A stretch of DNA of 64,000 nt from Gammaproteobacteria bacterium (lineage in GTDB: Bacteria > Pseudomonadota > Gammaproteobacteria > Arenicellales > JAJDZL01): assembly GCA_022823625.1 (NCBI GenBank), contig JAJEHQ010000044.1:51089-115088 (forward strand), in the 5' to 3' direction. Every line of letters begins with the position of its first letter. The first letter of the stretch is position 1. Shown here one piece after another: positions 29,858 to 41,224 of the stretch. Made by a program: the position numbers and the translations under genes. The notes below the pieces were generated by a model. The model ran no database searches. It was not told the DNA's origin and was given only the letters and a program-made list of their open reading frames with translations.

Positions 29858-31288
29858 TCAGTTGACTCGGTGAATCCCGCGGCCATCCACAGACAGCGCT
29901 GCTTCATGGATGGCTTCAGATAATGTGGGATGTGCGTGAATGATGCGCGCCAGGTCTTCAGAACTGGCATAAAACTCCATAGCAACGACGGCTTCTGCAA
30001 TCAGTTCCGAAGCATGCGGACCGATGATGTGAACACCCAGTATGCGATCGGTTTCTGTATCCGCGACAACTTTCACAAATCCGACCGTATCCTCCATCGC
30101 TTTGGCTCGTCCTGTCGCGGCAAACGGAAACTTACCGCTTCGACAGCTGCCACCTGCAGCGGTAATCTCTCTTTCTGTTTGACCAACCCAGGCAATTTCG
30201 GGGTGCGTGTAGATTGCCCATGGTACTGTCGCATAATTCATATGCCCTACCCCAGTTGCAATTCTTTCTGCAACTGCAACACCTTCTTCCGACCCTTTGT
30301 GTGCAAGCATTGGACCTCGAACGCAGTCGCCGATGGCATAAGTGTTGGGTGCTCCCGTCAGACAATGTTCATCAACCTGAACGAATCCTCGCTCATCCAG
30401 CTGCACACCGCTGGCCTCATCAAAAAGATTATCAGTACAGGGTTTGCGGCCAACACAGACGATCAGGCGATCCACTTCCAACTGATTTTGCGCTCCGTTT
30501 TGCGTGTAGGTTATTTCAACGCGACCATCGGTTTCTACGGCTGACTCAACCATCGCACCCAACTGAATTTTGAGTTTCTGTTTGGCAAACTGTCTCGCTC
30601 CTTCCTTCGCCACTTCTTCATCGGCGGTCGGTAGAAATTCATCCAGTGCTTCGAGGATGGTAACTTCAGAACCCAGTCGATTCCAGACACTGCCCAATTC
30701 AAGACCAATGACACCGGCTCCAACAATTCCCAGGCGAGGGGGCACTTCGTCAAAAGCTAATGCACCCGCGGAATCTACGATTCGATCACCTTGAAACGGA
30801 ATATTTGGTAACTCAATGGGCGTCGATCCACTGGCCAGAATAACGTTTGCAGCATTGAGTTCTCCAGTGACCTCGTCTGTCTGCCAATCCAACAGCTCGA
30901 CTAATCCAGGCTTGGCCAACCGACCGTGCGCGTGTATCGAATCAATTTTGTTTGCTTTAAGGAGTGAAGCAATGCCTCGGGTTAGCATGGTCACAATTTT
31001 GACCTTACGCTTCATCATCGTTGCGACATCCATCGAGACGTTTTCTACGTTTATCCCGTGAAGATTGTATGTATGAGATACTTCGTGGAACTTTTCCGAA
31101 GAATCCAACAGTGCTTTCGATGGAATGCATCCGACATTCAGACATGTCCCACCCAGTGCGGCTTTACCCTTATCGTTGGTCCAGCGATCGACGCAGGCAG
31201 TCTTAAGTCCGAGTTGTGCGCAGCGGATGGCCGCAACGTATCCAGCCGGGCCCGCTCCGATGACTACGACATCGTAGTTCTCAGTCAT
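29858..31288 (-). CDS. lpd: Dihydrolipoyl dehydrogenase (E3)
   Basis: FAD-dependent E3 subunit of the 2-oxoglutarate dehydrogenase complex, 476 residues, which reoxidises lipoyl groups with NAD. FAD motif VVVIGAGPAGYVAAIR; redox-active disulfide Cys49/Cys54 in GGTCLNVGCIPSKALL; NAD motif GIVGAGVIGLELGSVW; C-terminal His-Glu pair in IIHAHPTLSEAIHEA. Third gene after sucA and sucB on the minus strand. Confidence 0.96.
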   Translation of the reverse strand: MTENYDVVVIGAGPAGYVAAIRCAQLGLKTACVDRWTNDKGKAALGGTCLNVGCIPSKALLDSSEKFHEVSHTYNLHGINVENVSMDVATMMKRKVKIVTMLTRGIASLLKANKIDSIHAHGRLAKPGLVELLDWQTDEVTGELNAANVILASGSTPIELPNIPFQGDRIVDSAGALAFDEVPPRLGIVGAGVIGLELGSVWNRLGSEVTILEALDEFLPTADEEVAKEGARQFAKQKLKIQLGAMVESAVETDGRVEITYTQNGAQNQLEVDRLIVCVGRKPCTDNLFDEASGVQLDERGFVQVDEHCLTGAPNTYAIGDCVRGPMLAHKGSEEGVAVAERIATGVGHMNYATVPWAIYTHPEIAWVGQTEREITAAGGSCRSGKFPFAATGRAKAMEDTVGFVKVVADTETDRILGVHIIGPHASELIAEAVVAMEFYASSEDLARIIHAHPTLSEAIHEAALSVDGRGIHRVN

Positions 31289-31300
31289 GCTGGCACCCCA

Positions 31301-32608
31301 TCAGAGTTCCAGAAGAATTCTTGATGGATCTTCCAATCCTTCTTTAATGCCAACCAGAAAAGTAACCGCCTCTCTTCCATCGATGATGCGATGATCGTAG
31401 GTTAATGCAAGATACATCATGGGTCGGACAACAATTTCACCATTCTCAACGACCGGTCTTTCCTGGATTTTGTGCATACCGAGAATGGCACTCTGTGGGG
31501 GATTGACGATTGGTGTCGACACGAGTGAACCAAAAACACCACCGTTGGTGATCGTGAATGTTCCGCCGGTCAACTCATCCAATGTCAAGGAACCGGACCT
31601 GGCGCGTTCCCCAAAGTCGCGAATTGTTTTTTCAATTTCACCAAATCCCATTAAATGCGCATCCCGAAGAATCGGCACTACCAAACCTCGCGGTGAGGAT
31701 ACCGCGATACCTACATCGCAGTAATCGTGATAGACAATTTCGTCGCCTTCAATGATTGCATTGACTGCTGGAACAGCCTTTAACGATTCAACCGCTGCCT
31801 TGACGAAAAATGACATGAAACCCAATCGTGTACCGTACTTGCTTTCAAAATTGTCACGGTGCTTTGTACGAAGTGCCATTACTGCACTCATGTCCACTTC
31901 ATTGAAGGTGGTGAGTAGCGCTGCCGTCTGTTGCGCCTGTACTAACCGAGCGGCTATCGTACGACGTATCCGGCTCATTGGCTGACGCTTGACACTGCGT
32001 TCACCTAAAACCGTTTCCGACTTTACTACGGGCTGCTGGGCAGCCACAGTTGGCGCTGGATTGTCGGGCTGTTCTGCAGGCAGCGACTGAGGGGCTTCTG
32101 CTACCGCTTCCGACGCAGGTTCTGCATCAGAATTAGCTTCAACGACCTGCATGACATCGGCCTTGGTAATGCGCCCACCCCTTCCCGTTCCAACAATAAC
32201 ACTGATATCAATACCTTTTTCGCTTGCCAATACGCGTGCCGCCGGACTTGGTTGACCACCGATCTCGGGCTGCATCTCCGGCTCAGGTTCTGGTTCAGCG
32301 GGGGCTGCTATTTCTTCCACTGCAACTTGAGCCGGTTCTGGTTCTTTTGATGTCACGGGCTCTGCAACAGCGGTGGAATTGCCGATAGCACACAATACAT
32401 CGCCTTCAACCACCGTTTCCCCAGCACTTTTGCGAATCTCAGTCAAAACCCCATCGTTTGGCGCCGGTATTTCGAGCACAATTTTTTCTGTCTCGAGTTC
32501 AATCAGAAGTTCATCCTGTTTAAACGGCTCGCCAACTTCTTTGTGCCAAGCCAGAACGGTTGCCTCGCTAACCGATTCCGGCAACATTGGCGTTGTGATT
32601 TCAGTTGA
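31301..32608 (-). CDS. sucB: 2-oxoglutarate dehydrogenase E2 (dihydrolipoyl succinyltransferase)
   Basis: Core E2 subunit, 435 residues. One N-terminal lipoyl domain with lipoyl Lys43 in [13 protein letters not shown], an Ala/Pro/Glu-rich linker (about 80-125), an E3-binding domain ([20 protein letters not shown]), a second linker, and a catalytic domain ending with the active site [12 protein letters not shown] chose the ATG at 32608 (MSTEI start); the open frame runs 17 codons further upstream into sucA without a typical sequence. It overlaps the end of sucA by 8 bases. Confidence 0.95.
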   Translation of the reverse strand, partial: STEITTPMLPESVSEATVLAWHKEVGEPFKQDELLIELETEKIVLEIPAPNDGVLTEIRKSAGETVVEGDVLCAIGNSTAVAEPVTSKEPEPAQVAVEEIAAPAEPEPEPEMQPEIGGQPSPAARVLASEKGIDISVIVGTGRGGRITKADVMQVVEANSDAEPASEAVAEAPQSLPAEQPDNPAPTVAAQQPVVKSETVLGERSVKRQPMSRIRRTIAARLVQAQQTAALLTTFNEVDMSAVMALRTKHRDNFESKYGTRLGFMSFFVKAAVESLKAVPAVNAIIEGDEIVYHDYCDVGIAVSSPRGLVVPILRDAHLMGFGEIEKTIRDFGERARSGSLTLDELTGGTFTITNGGVFGSLVSTPIVNPPQSAILGMHKIQERPVVENGEIVVRPMMYLALTYDHRIIDGREAVTFLVGIKEGLEDPSRILLEL

Positions 32609-35423
32609 CATTTGATTTTGCACTCCTAGGTTGTGAGATAGGGACCACATTACGAACAATCGACAGTGCTTCAGAAATAAGTCGCTCTTGTTGAGCCAAA
32701 TGCATACGGTAATGCCCGACTGCAGGTGATGGCGCTTCGGGACGCGAAGAGCAAATTATTTTCTGACCCTTTCTTCGACACTCTCGCAGTCGGTGCCATA
32801 TTCGATACCAGGCACCCTGATTCTGCGGCTCCTCCTGGCACCAGACAATTTCTTCGGCATCCGGATAAGATCGAAGGATTTGCGTCAGTTCGTGTACCGG
32901 AAACGGATGTAGCTGTTCAATTCTGATGATGGCAACCTCATCAATTTCCCGAAGTTCGCGCATTTCAATTAAGTCATAGTAAACCTTGCCAGTACACAAT
33001 ATGACGCGGGTAACGGCTTCGCGATCAATTTCCTCGCTGATTTCATCGATGATTGTTTGAAATCCATATCGGGACAAATCACGAACTTCTGAAACGGCAC
33101 GTTTATGACGTAAAAGACTTTTCGGTGACATAACAACAAGCGGCCGTCGATAATATCTCATCGCCTGCCGACGCAACATATGAAACACCTGTGCAGGTGT
33201 TGTCGGAACACAGACCTGTATATTTCCGTCGGCACTCAGTTGCAGAAAGCGTTCCAGTCGGGCTGAGGAATGCTCAGGGCCCTGGCCTTCGTAACCATGA
33301 GGGAGTAACAGGACCATGTTGCACAGTCGGCCCCATTTAGCAAATCCACTGCTAATGAATTGATCGATCACAATCTGGGCACCATTGGCAAAGTCCCCAA
33401 ACTGCGCTTCCCAAATCACCAGTGTATCCGGATCAGTGGTGGCGTAGCCATATTCAAATCCCAGCACCGCCTCTTCCGACAGCAGTGAATTGAAAATCTG
33501 GCAATCTTCAGGATAACCTATGGATTTTAGCGGGCAAAACACGTCCCGACTGTTTTGATCGTGCAGCAAAGCGTGACGATGCGAAAATGTTCCGCGACCA
33601 ACATCCTGACCTGTGAGTCGAATTGAAGTCCCGTCATCAATGAGTGAGGCGTATGCCATCGTCTCAGCAAAACCCCAATCGATCACTAACTTACCCGCAG
33701 CCATTTTGGATCTGTCAGTCATGATTTTCTTCACCCGGCTATGTAGAGTGAAGTTTTCGGGTAATTCGGCGAGTTTGGCTGTGTAACGCTTGATATTCTT
33801 GAGGGTAACCGTAGTGTCAACCGGATCAGACCACTCCGCTCGAAAATATGGCGCCCAATTGACAATTTTTTTCATTTTTGCCGGATCAATAATCTGTCCT
33901 GCAACCACTTCTCCCCGATCAAGGTTGTCTCGATATTCCATCACCATTTTCTGAGCTTCCTGATCCGTGACTACGCCTTGATCAATCAGTTTTTGAGCAT
34001 ATTGCCGACGTGTTGGTGCTATTTTCTTGATCGCGTTGTACATGACAGGCTGCGTCATCATGGGTTCGTCTGCTTCGTTATGCCCATAGCGACGATAACA
34101 AACAAGATCAATCACAACGTCGGTGTGGAATTCCATGCGATAGGCGTGTGCCAGTCGCGCAGCCGAAACAACAGCCTCAGGATCGTCTCCGTTGACATGA
34201 AAAATTGGAGCCTGCACCATTTTTGCAATTTCTGTACAGTAGACGGTTGAGCGCGCATCCAGTTTATTGCTGGTTGTAAATCCAATTTGATTATTGATGA
34301 TGACGTGAATCGTACCGCCAACTTCAAACCCCCGGGTATGGGACATGTTCAATGTTTCCATAACGACCCCCTGACCGGCGAAAGCAGCATCGCCATGAAC
34401 CAAAATTGGGGTAACTTCCTTCTTGGACTCGTCATGACGTCTGTGTTGACGAGCACGGACCGAGCCGGTTACGACGGGATCGATGATCTCAAGGTGTGAC
34501 GGATTAAACGCCAAGGCGACGTGTACGATTCCTCCGGGAGTGTTGATATCAGACGAAAAACCCATGTGATACTTGACATCACCATGTTCCTGGGACCAGT
34601 GGTCCGCTAGAGAAAGATTGCCTTCGAATTCACCAAAGACTTCTGCTGGAGCCTTGCCAAGAATATTCACCAATACATTCAGGCGACCGCGATGAGCCAT
34701 GCCAATCACGACCTCCCTGGCACCGGATATGCCAGATCTTTGCACCAACTCGAACATGATTGGAATCAGAGATTCCCCGCCTTCGAGAGAAAACCTCTTC
34801 TGACCGACATATTTCATGTGCAAGTAGGTCTCCATGCATTCGGCCATGGTCAGCAGTCTCAGAATCTGCTTTCGATCATCATCCGTGATCAGATCATCCA
34901 AAGAGACATTTTCGATTCTGGATTGAATCCAATCCAGACGATTCGGGTCGGATATGTGCATGTACTCATAGCCAATCGATCGACAGTAAGTTTTCTGGTA
35001 GTATTCAATGATGTGTTCCAGAGAAACGTACTGTGAGCCAAAAACCGCATCGAACTTGAACCTCTCCTTAAGGTCAGCATTTTCCAGTCCCACTGAATTT
35101 AGGCTAAGATCGGCACTGAACCATTCATCGGTGAGCCCTAATGGATCAAGCTTGGCATTCAGGTGTCCGTAAACCTGATACCGACGGATGAGACGCTGAA
35201 CCGCTGCTTGCCTACGAAGGTAGTCCGTACTGACTAGTTCGTCGGCAGATGAGGCTTCTGGTTCGGTTGAAACAGGGACATGATCAAGTGAATTAAAAGT
35301 TTCGCGCCATGCCTGTGGTACATTTTCAGGGGCCGATTCATACTCGTCGAATAGACTCTCAAGATAGGCGAGATTGGCAGACGAAATTCCGGTTGGGTTG
35401 ACATTATCTCTAGACTTGCTCAT
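32601..35423 (-). CDS. sucA: 2-oxoglutarate dehydrogenase E1
   Basis: Thiamine-diphosphate E1 subunit of 940 residues that decarboxylates 2-oxoglutarate in the TCA cycle. The N-terminus has the E2-binding helix ([14 protein letters not shown]). Core motifs include [24 protein letters not shown], the [10 protein letters not shown] loop and the C-terminal region [21 protein letters not shown] chose the ATG at 35423; the open frame reaches a TTG seven codons upstream. First gene of the sucA-sucB-lpd-phosphohexomutase unit. Confidence 0.96.
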   Translation of the reverse strand: MSKSRDNVNPTGISSANLAYLESLFDEYESAPENVPQAWRETFNSLDHVPVSTEPEASSADELVSTDYLRRQAAVQRLIRRYQVYGHLNAKLDPLGLTDEWFSADLSLNSVGLENADLKERFKFDAVFGSQYVSLEHIIEYYQKTYCRSIGYEYMHISDPNRLDWIQSRIENVSLDDLITDDDRKQILRLLTMAECMETYLHMKYVGQKRFSLEGGESLIPIMFELVQRSGISGAREVVIGMAHRGRLNVLVNILGKAPAEVFGEFEGNLSLADHWSQEHGDVKYHMGFSSDINTPGGIVHVALAFNPSHLEIIDPVVTGSVRARQHRRHDESKKEVTPILVHGDAAFAGQGVVMETLNMSHTRGFEVGGTIHVIINNQIGFTTSNKLDARSTVYCTEIAKMVQAPIFHVNGDDPEAVVSAARLAHAYRMEFHTDVVIDLVCYRRYGHNEADEPMMTQPVMYNAIKKIAPTRRQYAQKLIDQGVVTDQEAQKMVMEYRDNLDRGEVVAGQIIDPAKMKKIVNWAPYFRAEWSDPVDTTVTLKNIKRYTAKLAELPENFTLHSRVKKIMTDRSKMAAGKLVIDWGFAETMAYASLIDDGTSIRLTGQDVGRGTFSHRHALLHDQNSRDVFCPLKSIGYPEDCQIFNSLLSEEAVLGFEYGYATTDPDTLVIWEAQFGDFANGAQIVIDQFISSGFAKWGRLCNMVLLLPHGYEGQGPEHSSARLERFLQLSADGNIQVCVPTTPAQVFHMLRRQAMRYYRRPLVVMSPKSLLRHKRAVSEVRDLSRYGFQTIIDEISEEIDREAVTRVILCTGKVYYDLIEMRELREIDEVAIIRIEQLHPFPVHELTQILRSYPDAEEIVWCQEEPQNQGAWYRIWHRLRECRRKGQKIICSSRPEAPSPAVGHYRMHLAQQERLISEALSIVRNVVPISQPRSAKSNVN

Positions 35424-35796
35424 GGGTCCGATCCTTGGTTGCAATTATTGGATTCGCACTGGAACTGTAGGTAGAGGGCTGGCGTACTTGAGTGATGTTT
35501 CAGGTACGAAGAGGTACGACTGTACCAGAGAATCGCAGATCTTGGAAATAACTTCCAAATGAAAATTCGCATGAACTTCTGCCGATTCCTGGCAGTGGGC
35601 AGAGTACCGAGTGCTGGCTTGGAGTATTCACTGAATTTCAGTGTTGTTCTACACGTCTGAAATTATAAGCACTTTGGAGTTACAAAATTTAACCGTGGAT
35701 CAATTCAGCCAAATAGATCCAAAGTCAAAGCAATATCGTAGGCGGGATTTCTTTAAAGAACAGGAAAATAACACAGAAAAATGTTCTTCTCTCCTG
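35424..35796. other. Intergenic region between pyc and sucA
   Basis: About 370 bases. It must hold the end of the pyc transcript and the promoter of the sucAB-lpd operon, both read on the minus strand. I see no clear promoter boxes, no perfect hairpin with a T-run, and no gene-like frame. Confidence 0.4.
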
Positions 35797-38700
35797 TTAT
35801 TTTGTCGATGAAAATTCCACAAGCAGGTCTTTCGCGTCAACATTGTCGCCAACTGAAACCAGCAAAGAAGCCACGCTTGCTGAGCGTTCTGCACGAATGG
35901 CAGTTTCCATTTTCATCGCCTCAATAGTCAGAATCACGTCTCCTGCTTCAATAAACTGACCCACAGTTGCATTCACTGATGAAATCATGCCAGGCATGGG
36001 TGACATAACGTGATCAGGATTGCCTTCCTCACCCTTGCGACGCTGCTCAACCAGATTGGCAACTTTTCGATTCGGTACTTTAACCGTACGCGGCTGACCA
36101 TTAAGTTCAAAAAACACTCTAATATTTCCATCAGCATCGGTTTCACCAATCGCCAGACATTGAATCACCAGCGTCTTTCCTGGTTCCAGATCAACCGATA
36201 TCTCCTGTTCCGGTTTCATTCCATAGAAAAATACCGGGGTTGGCAATACATGCATTGGACCATTCTGGCGCCGATGAGACATGTATTCCAGAAATACCGC
36301 AGGGTACATCAGATAGGACTGGAATTCCTCGTTGCTGATCGCACCCTCAACCTTGAATTCAGCTTCAGAACGCAGATCATCCAGATCGGCAGGCGGTAAA
36401 TTTTCGCCTGGGCGATTTGTGATGGGCGTCTCACCCTTAAGTACCTTTTTTTGCAGATCTGCTGGAAAACCACCATAGGGCTGACCCAACTCACCTGCAA
36501 AAAATGACTTTACCGAGTCTGGAAATGCGACCTCCCTGTTCGGGTCTTCAACATTTTCCCGGCTGAGGCCTGAACTAACCATGAACAAGGCCATGTCGCC
36601 AACCATTTTCGAAGTCGGTGTAACCTTGATGACATCTCCAAGCATGTCGTTCACCACTGAATAAGCCTGAGCTACTTCGTGCCAGCGGGCCTCCAGTCCC
36701 AATGCCCTTGCTTGCTCCTTGAGATTGGTGAACTGTCCGCCCGGCATCTCATGCAAATAAACTTCAGACGCACCAAAGCGTACATCACTCTCGAACGCAG
36801 CATAATTTTTCCGAACACTTTCCCAATACGACGAAAGCTCCAGGATGGCATCTGAATCCAGTCCTGAGTCGGATTGAGTACCCTTTAGAGCCCTGACCAC
36901 CGAACCGAGGTTCGGCTGTGAGGTTGTGCCAGAAACAGCATCCATCGCGAGATCAACGGCATCCGCACCTGCCCGAACAGCAGAGATTACGCTGGCTGCA
37001 GCGATGCCACTAGTGTCGTGAGTGTGAAAGTGAATCGGCAACCCAGTTTTTTCCTTGAGCGAACTGACTAGTAGATTCGCACTGTCTGGCGTCAACAATC
37101 CGGCCATATCCTTGATGCACAAAATATGAATGCCGAGATCCTGCATTCTGACTGCCAGATCCTCATAGTAGTTCAGGGTGTATTTGCTACGGGCAGGGTT
37201 CAAGATATCGCCACTGTAGCAGATTGCGCCTTCAAGCAACTTACCAGTCTCTAAAACCGCATTCATCGCAACTTCCATGTTGTCGACCCAATTCAGGCAA
37301 TCAAACACTCTGAATAAATCAATGCCTGATTGTGCACTCTGGTATATGAATTCGCGTACCACATTGTCGGGATAATTCCTGTAGCCAACGCCATTAGCAC
37401 CTCTGAGCAGCATCTGCAACAGAATGTTCGGTATGCGATTTCGAAGATCGCGCAAACGTTCCCATGGACACTCCTTAAGAAATCGCATTGAAACATCAAA
37501 TGTAGCCCCTCCCCAACACTCAAGACTAAACAGGTTCGGCAGATTGGAAGTGTAAGCCTCAGCGCACTGCACCATATCGTAAGTTCGGAATCGTGTTGCC
37601 AGCAACGACTGATGAGCGTCACGTAAAGTTGTGTCGGTTATCAATGCCTGAGGCTGGTCCAGCATCCATTGGGCAAACTGTGTCGCACCTAGCTCATCTA
37701 GAAGTTGTCGGGTTCCGGTGGTCGGTTCGGCAACTGATTTCGGTGGTACAGGGTGCTGGATGATTACCGGTTCTGGACGACCCGCAACTTCCGAATTACC
37801 ATTCACTGAAATATCAGCAATGTAGTTCAGCAACCGGGTCGCCCGGTCACGGCGCTTGGAGAAGTTCAGCAGTTCGGGCGTATCATCGATGAAACGTGTT
37901 GTGTAAGTACCATCCAGAAAAGTTGGATGCCCCAGCAGATTTTCCAAAAACACCAGATTTGTCGCGAGGCCGCGAATCCGAAATTCTTTCAGTGCTCTGA
38001 TCATGCGCTGGACTGCTTCGTCAGCAGTAGGCGCCCAAGCCGTGACTTTTTCCAGCAGACTATCGTAATAGCGTGTGATCACCGCACCTGAGTATGCCGT
38101 TCCACCGTCAAGACGAATTCCAAAACCAGCAGCACCTCGATATGCTGAGATCCGTCCGTAGTCAGGGATGAAATTCTCTTCTGGGTTTTCTGTCGTCACT
38201 CGACACTGAAGAGCATATCCATTGCGGGTGATCTGGTCTTGCAAAGGCACCCCAGAATCTTCGACATCGCCAATGGCAGAACCACCTGCAATGCGAATCT
38301 GCGCTTTGACAATATCAATCCCGGTAATTTCTTCCGTTACTGTGTGCTCAACCTGAATCCTGGGGTTCACCTCGATGAAATAACACTCACCCGTATCATC
38401 ATCGAACAGAAACTCAGCTGTTCCTGCATTGATGTAGCCGACTGATTTTGCCAGCCGAACCGCAGAATCACACAAAGTCTGCCGTTGTTCGTCGGACAGG
38501 AAAAGCGCTGGTGCACGTTCGATGATTTTCTGATTCCGGCGCTGAATGGAACAATCCCGTTCAAACAAGTGGACGATGTTGCCGTACATGTCACCGAGCA
38601 GCTGTACCTCAACATGGCGCGCTCTTCGAATCAGCTTTTCCAGATAGACTTCAGAACTGCCAAATGCAGACAGTGTCTCACGTCGGCCAAGATTAACTGA

Positions 38701-39255
38701 CTCTAACAATTCATCTGGCGAATCAATAACCCGCATGCCGCGACCACCGCCACCCCAAGACGCTTTAAGCATCAGTGGATAGCCAACATGATCAGCCAGC
38801 TCTCTGATCTGTTCTTCGTCCTCAGGCAAAGGTCCAGTCGCCGGAAGAACCTGGACATCAGCGATTTCCGCCTCGCGACGCGCAGATACCTTGTTGCCAA
38901 GTTTTCGCATGATGACCGGTGGCGGGCCGATGAATTGAATGTTTTTATCCAGGCAGGCTTCGGCAAATTCCGGATTCTCTGACAGAAAACCGTAACCCGG
39001 ATGAATGGCGTCAACGTTTGTACTGCGAGCGACCTTCAGAATCTCATCTATGGCGCGGTAAGCCTGAATTGGCCCCAGGCTGGCTCCTATCTGGTAGCTT
39101 TCATCCGCCTTAAAACGATGCAATGAGAATTTGTCCTGTTCGGCGTATACGCCGACAGTTTTGATTCGAAGTTCAGTCGCAGCACGAAAAACGCGTATTG
39201 CAATTTCACTGCGATTGGCAACTAGTAGCTTTTGGATTGGTTTGGGTTGATTCAT
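35797..39255 (-). CDS. pyc: Pyruvate carboxylase (single-chain)
   Basis: Biotin enzyme of 1152 residues that carboxylates pyruvate to oxaloacetate to refill the TCA cycle. Domains in order: biotin carboxylase (1-460: KLLVANRSEIAIRVFRA, HPGYGFLSEN, EVNPRIQVEHTVTE), carboxyltransferase barrel (about 540-830: TLRDAHQSLLATR, HFHTHDTSG), the PYC/OADA conserved domain, and a C-terminal biotinyl domain with biotin Lys in EAMKMETA (about residue 1115). Full length, alpha-4 type. It follows the hydroxyisobutyrate dehydrogenase-like gene after 140 bases on the same strand. Confidence 0.96.
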   Translation of the reverse strand: MNQPKPIQKLLVANRSEIAIRVFRAATELRIKTVGVYAEQDKFSLHRFKADESYQIGASLGPIQAYRAIDEILKVARSTNVDAIHPGYGFLSENPEFAEACLDKNIQFIGPPPVIMRKLGNKVSARREAEIADVQVLPATGPLPEDEEQIRELADHVGYPLMLKASWGGGGRGMRVIDSPDELLESVNLGRRETLSAFGSSEVYLEKLIRRARHVEVQLLGDMYGNIVHLFERDCSIQRRNQKIIERAPALFLSDEQRQTLCDSAVRLAKSVGYINAGTAEFLFDDDTGECYFIEVNPRIQVEHTVTEEITGIDIVKAQIRIAGGSAIGDVEDSGVPLQDQITRNGYALQCRVTTENPEENFIPDYGRISAYRGAAGFGIRLDGGTAYSGAVITRYYDSLLEKVTAWAPTADEAVQRMIRALKEFRIRGLATNLVFLENLLGHPTFLDGTYTTRFIDDTPELLNFSKRRDRATRLLNYIADISVNGNSEVAGRPEPVIIQHPVPPKSVAEPTTGTRQLLDELGATQFAQWMLDQPQALITDTTLRDAHQSLLATRFRTYDMVQCAEAYTSNLPNLFSLECWGGATFDVSMRFLKECPWERLRDLRNRIPNILLQMLLRGANGVGYRNYPDNVVREFIYQSAQSGIDLFRVFDCLNWVDNMEVAMNAVLETGKLLEGAICYSGDILNPARSKYTLNYYEDLAVRMQDLGIHILCIKDMAGLLTPDSANLLVSSLKEKTGLPIHFHTHDTSGIAAASVISAVRAGADAVDLAMDAVSGTTSQPNLGSVVRALKGTQSDSGLDSDAILELSSYWESVRKNYAAFESDVRFGASEVYLHEMPGGQFTNLKEQARALGLEARWHEVAQAYSVVNDMLGDVIKVTPTSKMVGDMALFMVSSGLSRENVEDPNREVAFPDSVKSFFAGELGQPYGGFPADLQKKVLKGETPITNRPGENLPPADLDDLRSEAEFKVEGAISNEEFQSYLMYPAVFLEYMSHRRQNGPMHVLPTPVFFYGMKPEQEISVDLEPGKTLVIQCLAIGETDADGNIRVFFELNGQPRTVKVPNRKVANLVEQRRKGEEGNPDHVMSPMPGMISSVNATVGQFIEAGDVILTIEAMKMETAIRAERSASVASLLVSVGDNVDAKDLLVEFSSTK

Positions 39256-39395
39256 TCGATTTTCTGCTTAGTCGATATCAATTCTGGAAATTCAGTTTGT
39301 AAATCCCCTCTGGGAACTAGCCCAGTTGATAAAAAATAGGGGAAATTTAGAGTTCAGGCAGGTTAGGCAAATTGGCCAAAGTCCAACGTATTTTA

Positions 39396-40361
39396 TCACC
39401 CGTTTCTGTGACACTCTGGCACCACCTCAATCCCCGGAACCTCGGGTTCATCATCAACTATCTTTGCTGGAAACCCTTCCGCCAGAATTTGTGTGTCGCA
39501 GCATTCCTCCAGCCGACGAATGATATTGGGTGACCACTCTCTTCCACCATAGCGTCGCATTCCATCCTGAAAAATCTCAATCATCAGCGGATTGATCTCC
39601 AAAGGAACTCCAGCGCGATCTGCAACTTCCTGAAACAGCGTTATGTCCTTGATTACCAGATCCATGGTGAAATTGATGTCGCGACTACCATTCAAAATCA
39701 CCTGGCTTTCGGTCTCATGCACAAATGAATTACCGGATGAAATTCGAACCGCTTCATACGTCGTACCAAGGTCCAGTCCCGATTTCTTCGCTGTTGTTAA
39801 AGCCTCACACAAAGTCAGAAGATTTGCGGTAGCGAGATAATTGGTCAGCACTTTTAGTACCGATGCGGTTCCCAACTCACCGGTGTGCAAAATGCGCCTG
39901 CCCATAGCCTGAATAACCGGAAATGCACGATCGAAAGTGTCGCGGTCACAACCTGCAAAAATCGAGATGTTGCCAGTCGCGGCACGGTGACAACCACCCG
40001 AAACGGGACAGTCCATAGGACGCGCACCTTTCTCTTTAACCTTTGCGCCTAAACGAAGTACTTCAGTCTGATCAGTCGTGCTCATTTCAGCCCAGATGCT
40101 TCCGGAATTCAATCCCTTGAGCACACCGTCATCAGACTCCATAACTGCTGCCGACACTCGAGGACTTGGCAAGCAGGTGATAACCATGTCTACAGATGAC
40201 GCCATTTCGGCTGGTGAATCAGCCCAGTTCGCGCCTGCTGCCAAAATCGGCTCAGCCACCTCTCGGTTGAGGTCCCGCACTGTTAAATCAAACCCGTTTC
40301 TGAGCAGACTGCCGGCGAGTTTTCCACCGACATTGCCCAAACCAATAAACCCAATTTTCAT
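39396..40361 (-). CDS. 3-hydroxyisobutyrate dehydrogenase-family oxidoreductase
   Basis: Beta-hydroxyacid dehydrogenase of 321 residues that would oxidise or reduce a 3-hydroxy acid with NAD(P). Rossmann motif KIGFIGLGNVGGKLAGSLL, substrate-loop signature MDCPVSGGCHRAATG (family D-x-P-V-S-G-G), and the catalytic Lys position in LKVLTNYLATANL, where the expected Lys is at V-L-K and the usual N-x-x-x pattern follows. About 25 residues longer at the C-terminus than typical members. Last gene of the amino-group-carrier cluster run; whether it belongs to that pathway is unknown. Confidence 0.85.
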   Translation of the reverse strand: MKIGFIGLGNVGGKLAGSLLRNGFDLTVRDLNREVAEPILAAGANWADSPAEMASSVDMVITCLPSPRVSAAVMESDDGVLKGLNSGSIWAEMSTTDQTEVLRLGAKVKEKGARPMDCPVSGGCHRAATGNISIFAGCDRDTFDRAFPVIQAMGRRILHTGELGTASVLKVLTNYLATANLLTLCEALTTAKKSGLDLGTTYEAVRISSGNSFVHETESQVILNGSRDINFTMDLVIKDITLFQEVADRAGVPLEINPLMIEIFQDGMRRYGGREWSPNIIRRLEECCDTQILAEGFPAKIVDDEPEVPGIEVVPECHRNG

Positions 40362-40404
40362 TCATTGTCCTCCGAAATTCATTTTGAGTTCAGTCCCTGA
40401 AACC

Positions 40405-41196
40405 TTATCGGCTGAGCATGATCTTGTCAGCCGCATTGGAGAACACCCACGTCGTATCCGAGCGAATTTCTCTCGCCAGAACATTAAGTGAATCCACAAA
40501 TCCGGTGCCCCAAGGTGCGTCAATCGATTGCAGGTATGCGCGCATTTTTTTATTGAGTAAAAGAAAGTGTCCTGTAAAACCGCCAAAACCACCCTGCCTG
40601 AACTGCTCAAACATTGAACGGGTATTTGTCGTTGCAATCAAGAGTTTCGAAGCCACCGGGTAATCATCAAGCTCCCGAAGTGGAACAGGTTCCAGTGACA
40701 TCAGGTGATATTCTTCGACCGGCTGCAGCTTAGTCAGACAGTCCTGAAGTCGCTGGCCTGCCTTGGAATTTGGTACTCCCCCCTTGAGTTCAATCATGAG
40801 GTGCATGTGAGTCGCAAACTGTTCCAGCACTTCCTCAAGCCTGGGAACCAGAGGGGAAAGTTGGCGCAACTCATCAAGTTCCGTTTTTGAAACTTCGACC
40901 GCGCCTGGTCCTGGAAGTCCTGCCGTGTGCGGATCGTGAATGACGACTGGCCAGTCGTCTAATGTCCATTGAACGTCAAATTCAATCCCCCACACACCTG
41001 CATCACGCGCCGCTTCGAATGCTGGCAACGTGTTTTCATAGATGAAGTGACTTGGATTGGGACATCCACGGTGAGCGACAAGCTGCAAGTTGCACCACTC
41101 ATCTTCGGTCAATGGCTTACGCGGGATGCATCCGAAGACGGTGTTGACAGCAGAGTCTGCAAAGCGAGTAATCCAATGAAAATCGTCTGCCATCAA
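40405..41196 (-). CDS. Glycerophosphodiester phosphodiesterase family protein
   Basis: GDPD-family hydrolase of about 263 residues. The catalytic signature is present: VAHRGCPNPSHFIYENT (first catalytic His with the Glu-Asn-Thr metal site), GIEFDVQWTLDDWPVVIHD (Glu-Asp metal ligands and second His). No signal peptide is visible, so it is cytoplasmic and would release glycerol-3-phosphate from glycerophosphodiesters, product usable by GlpD. Two ATG codons (41196 and 41193) are adjacent. It lies 28 bases downstream of the lysJ-like gene and 43 bases before the dehydrogenase gene. Confidence 0.88.
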   Translation of the reverse strand: MMADDFHWITRFADSAVNTVFGCIPRKPLTEDEWCNLQLVAHRGCPNPSHFIYENTLPAFEAARDAGVWGIEFDVQWTLDDWPVVIHDPHTAGLPGPGAVEVSKTELDELRQLSPLVPRLEEVLEQFATHMHLMIELKGGVPNSKAGQRLQDCLTKLQPVEEYHLMSLEPVPLRELDDYPVASKLLIATTNTRSMFEQFRQGGFGGFTGHFLLLNKKMRAYLQSIDAPWGTGFVDSLNVLAREIRSDTTWVFSNAADKIMLSR

Positions 41197-41224
41197 ACCC
41201 TACCAGCACGCATCACTGTAAGTA

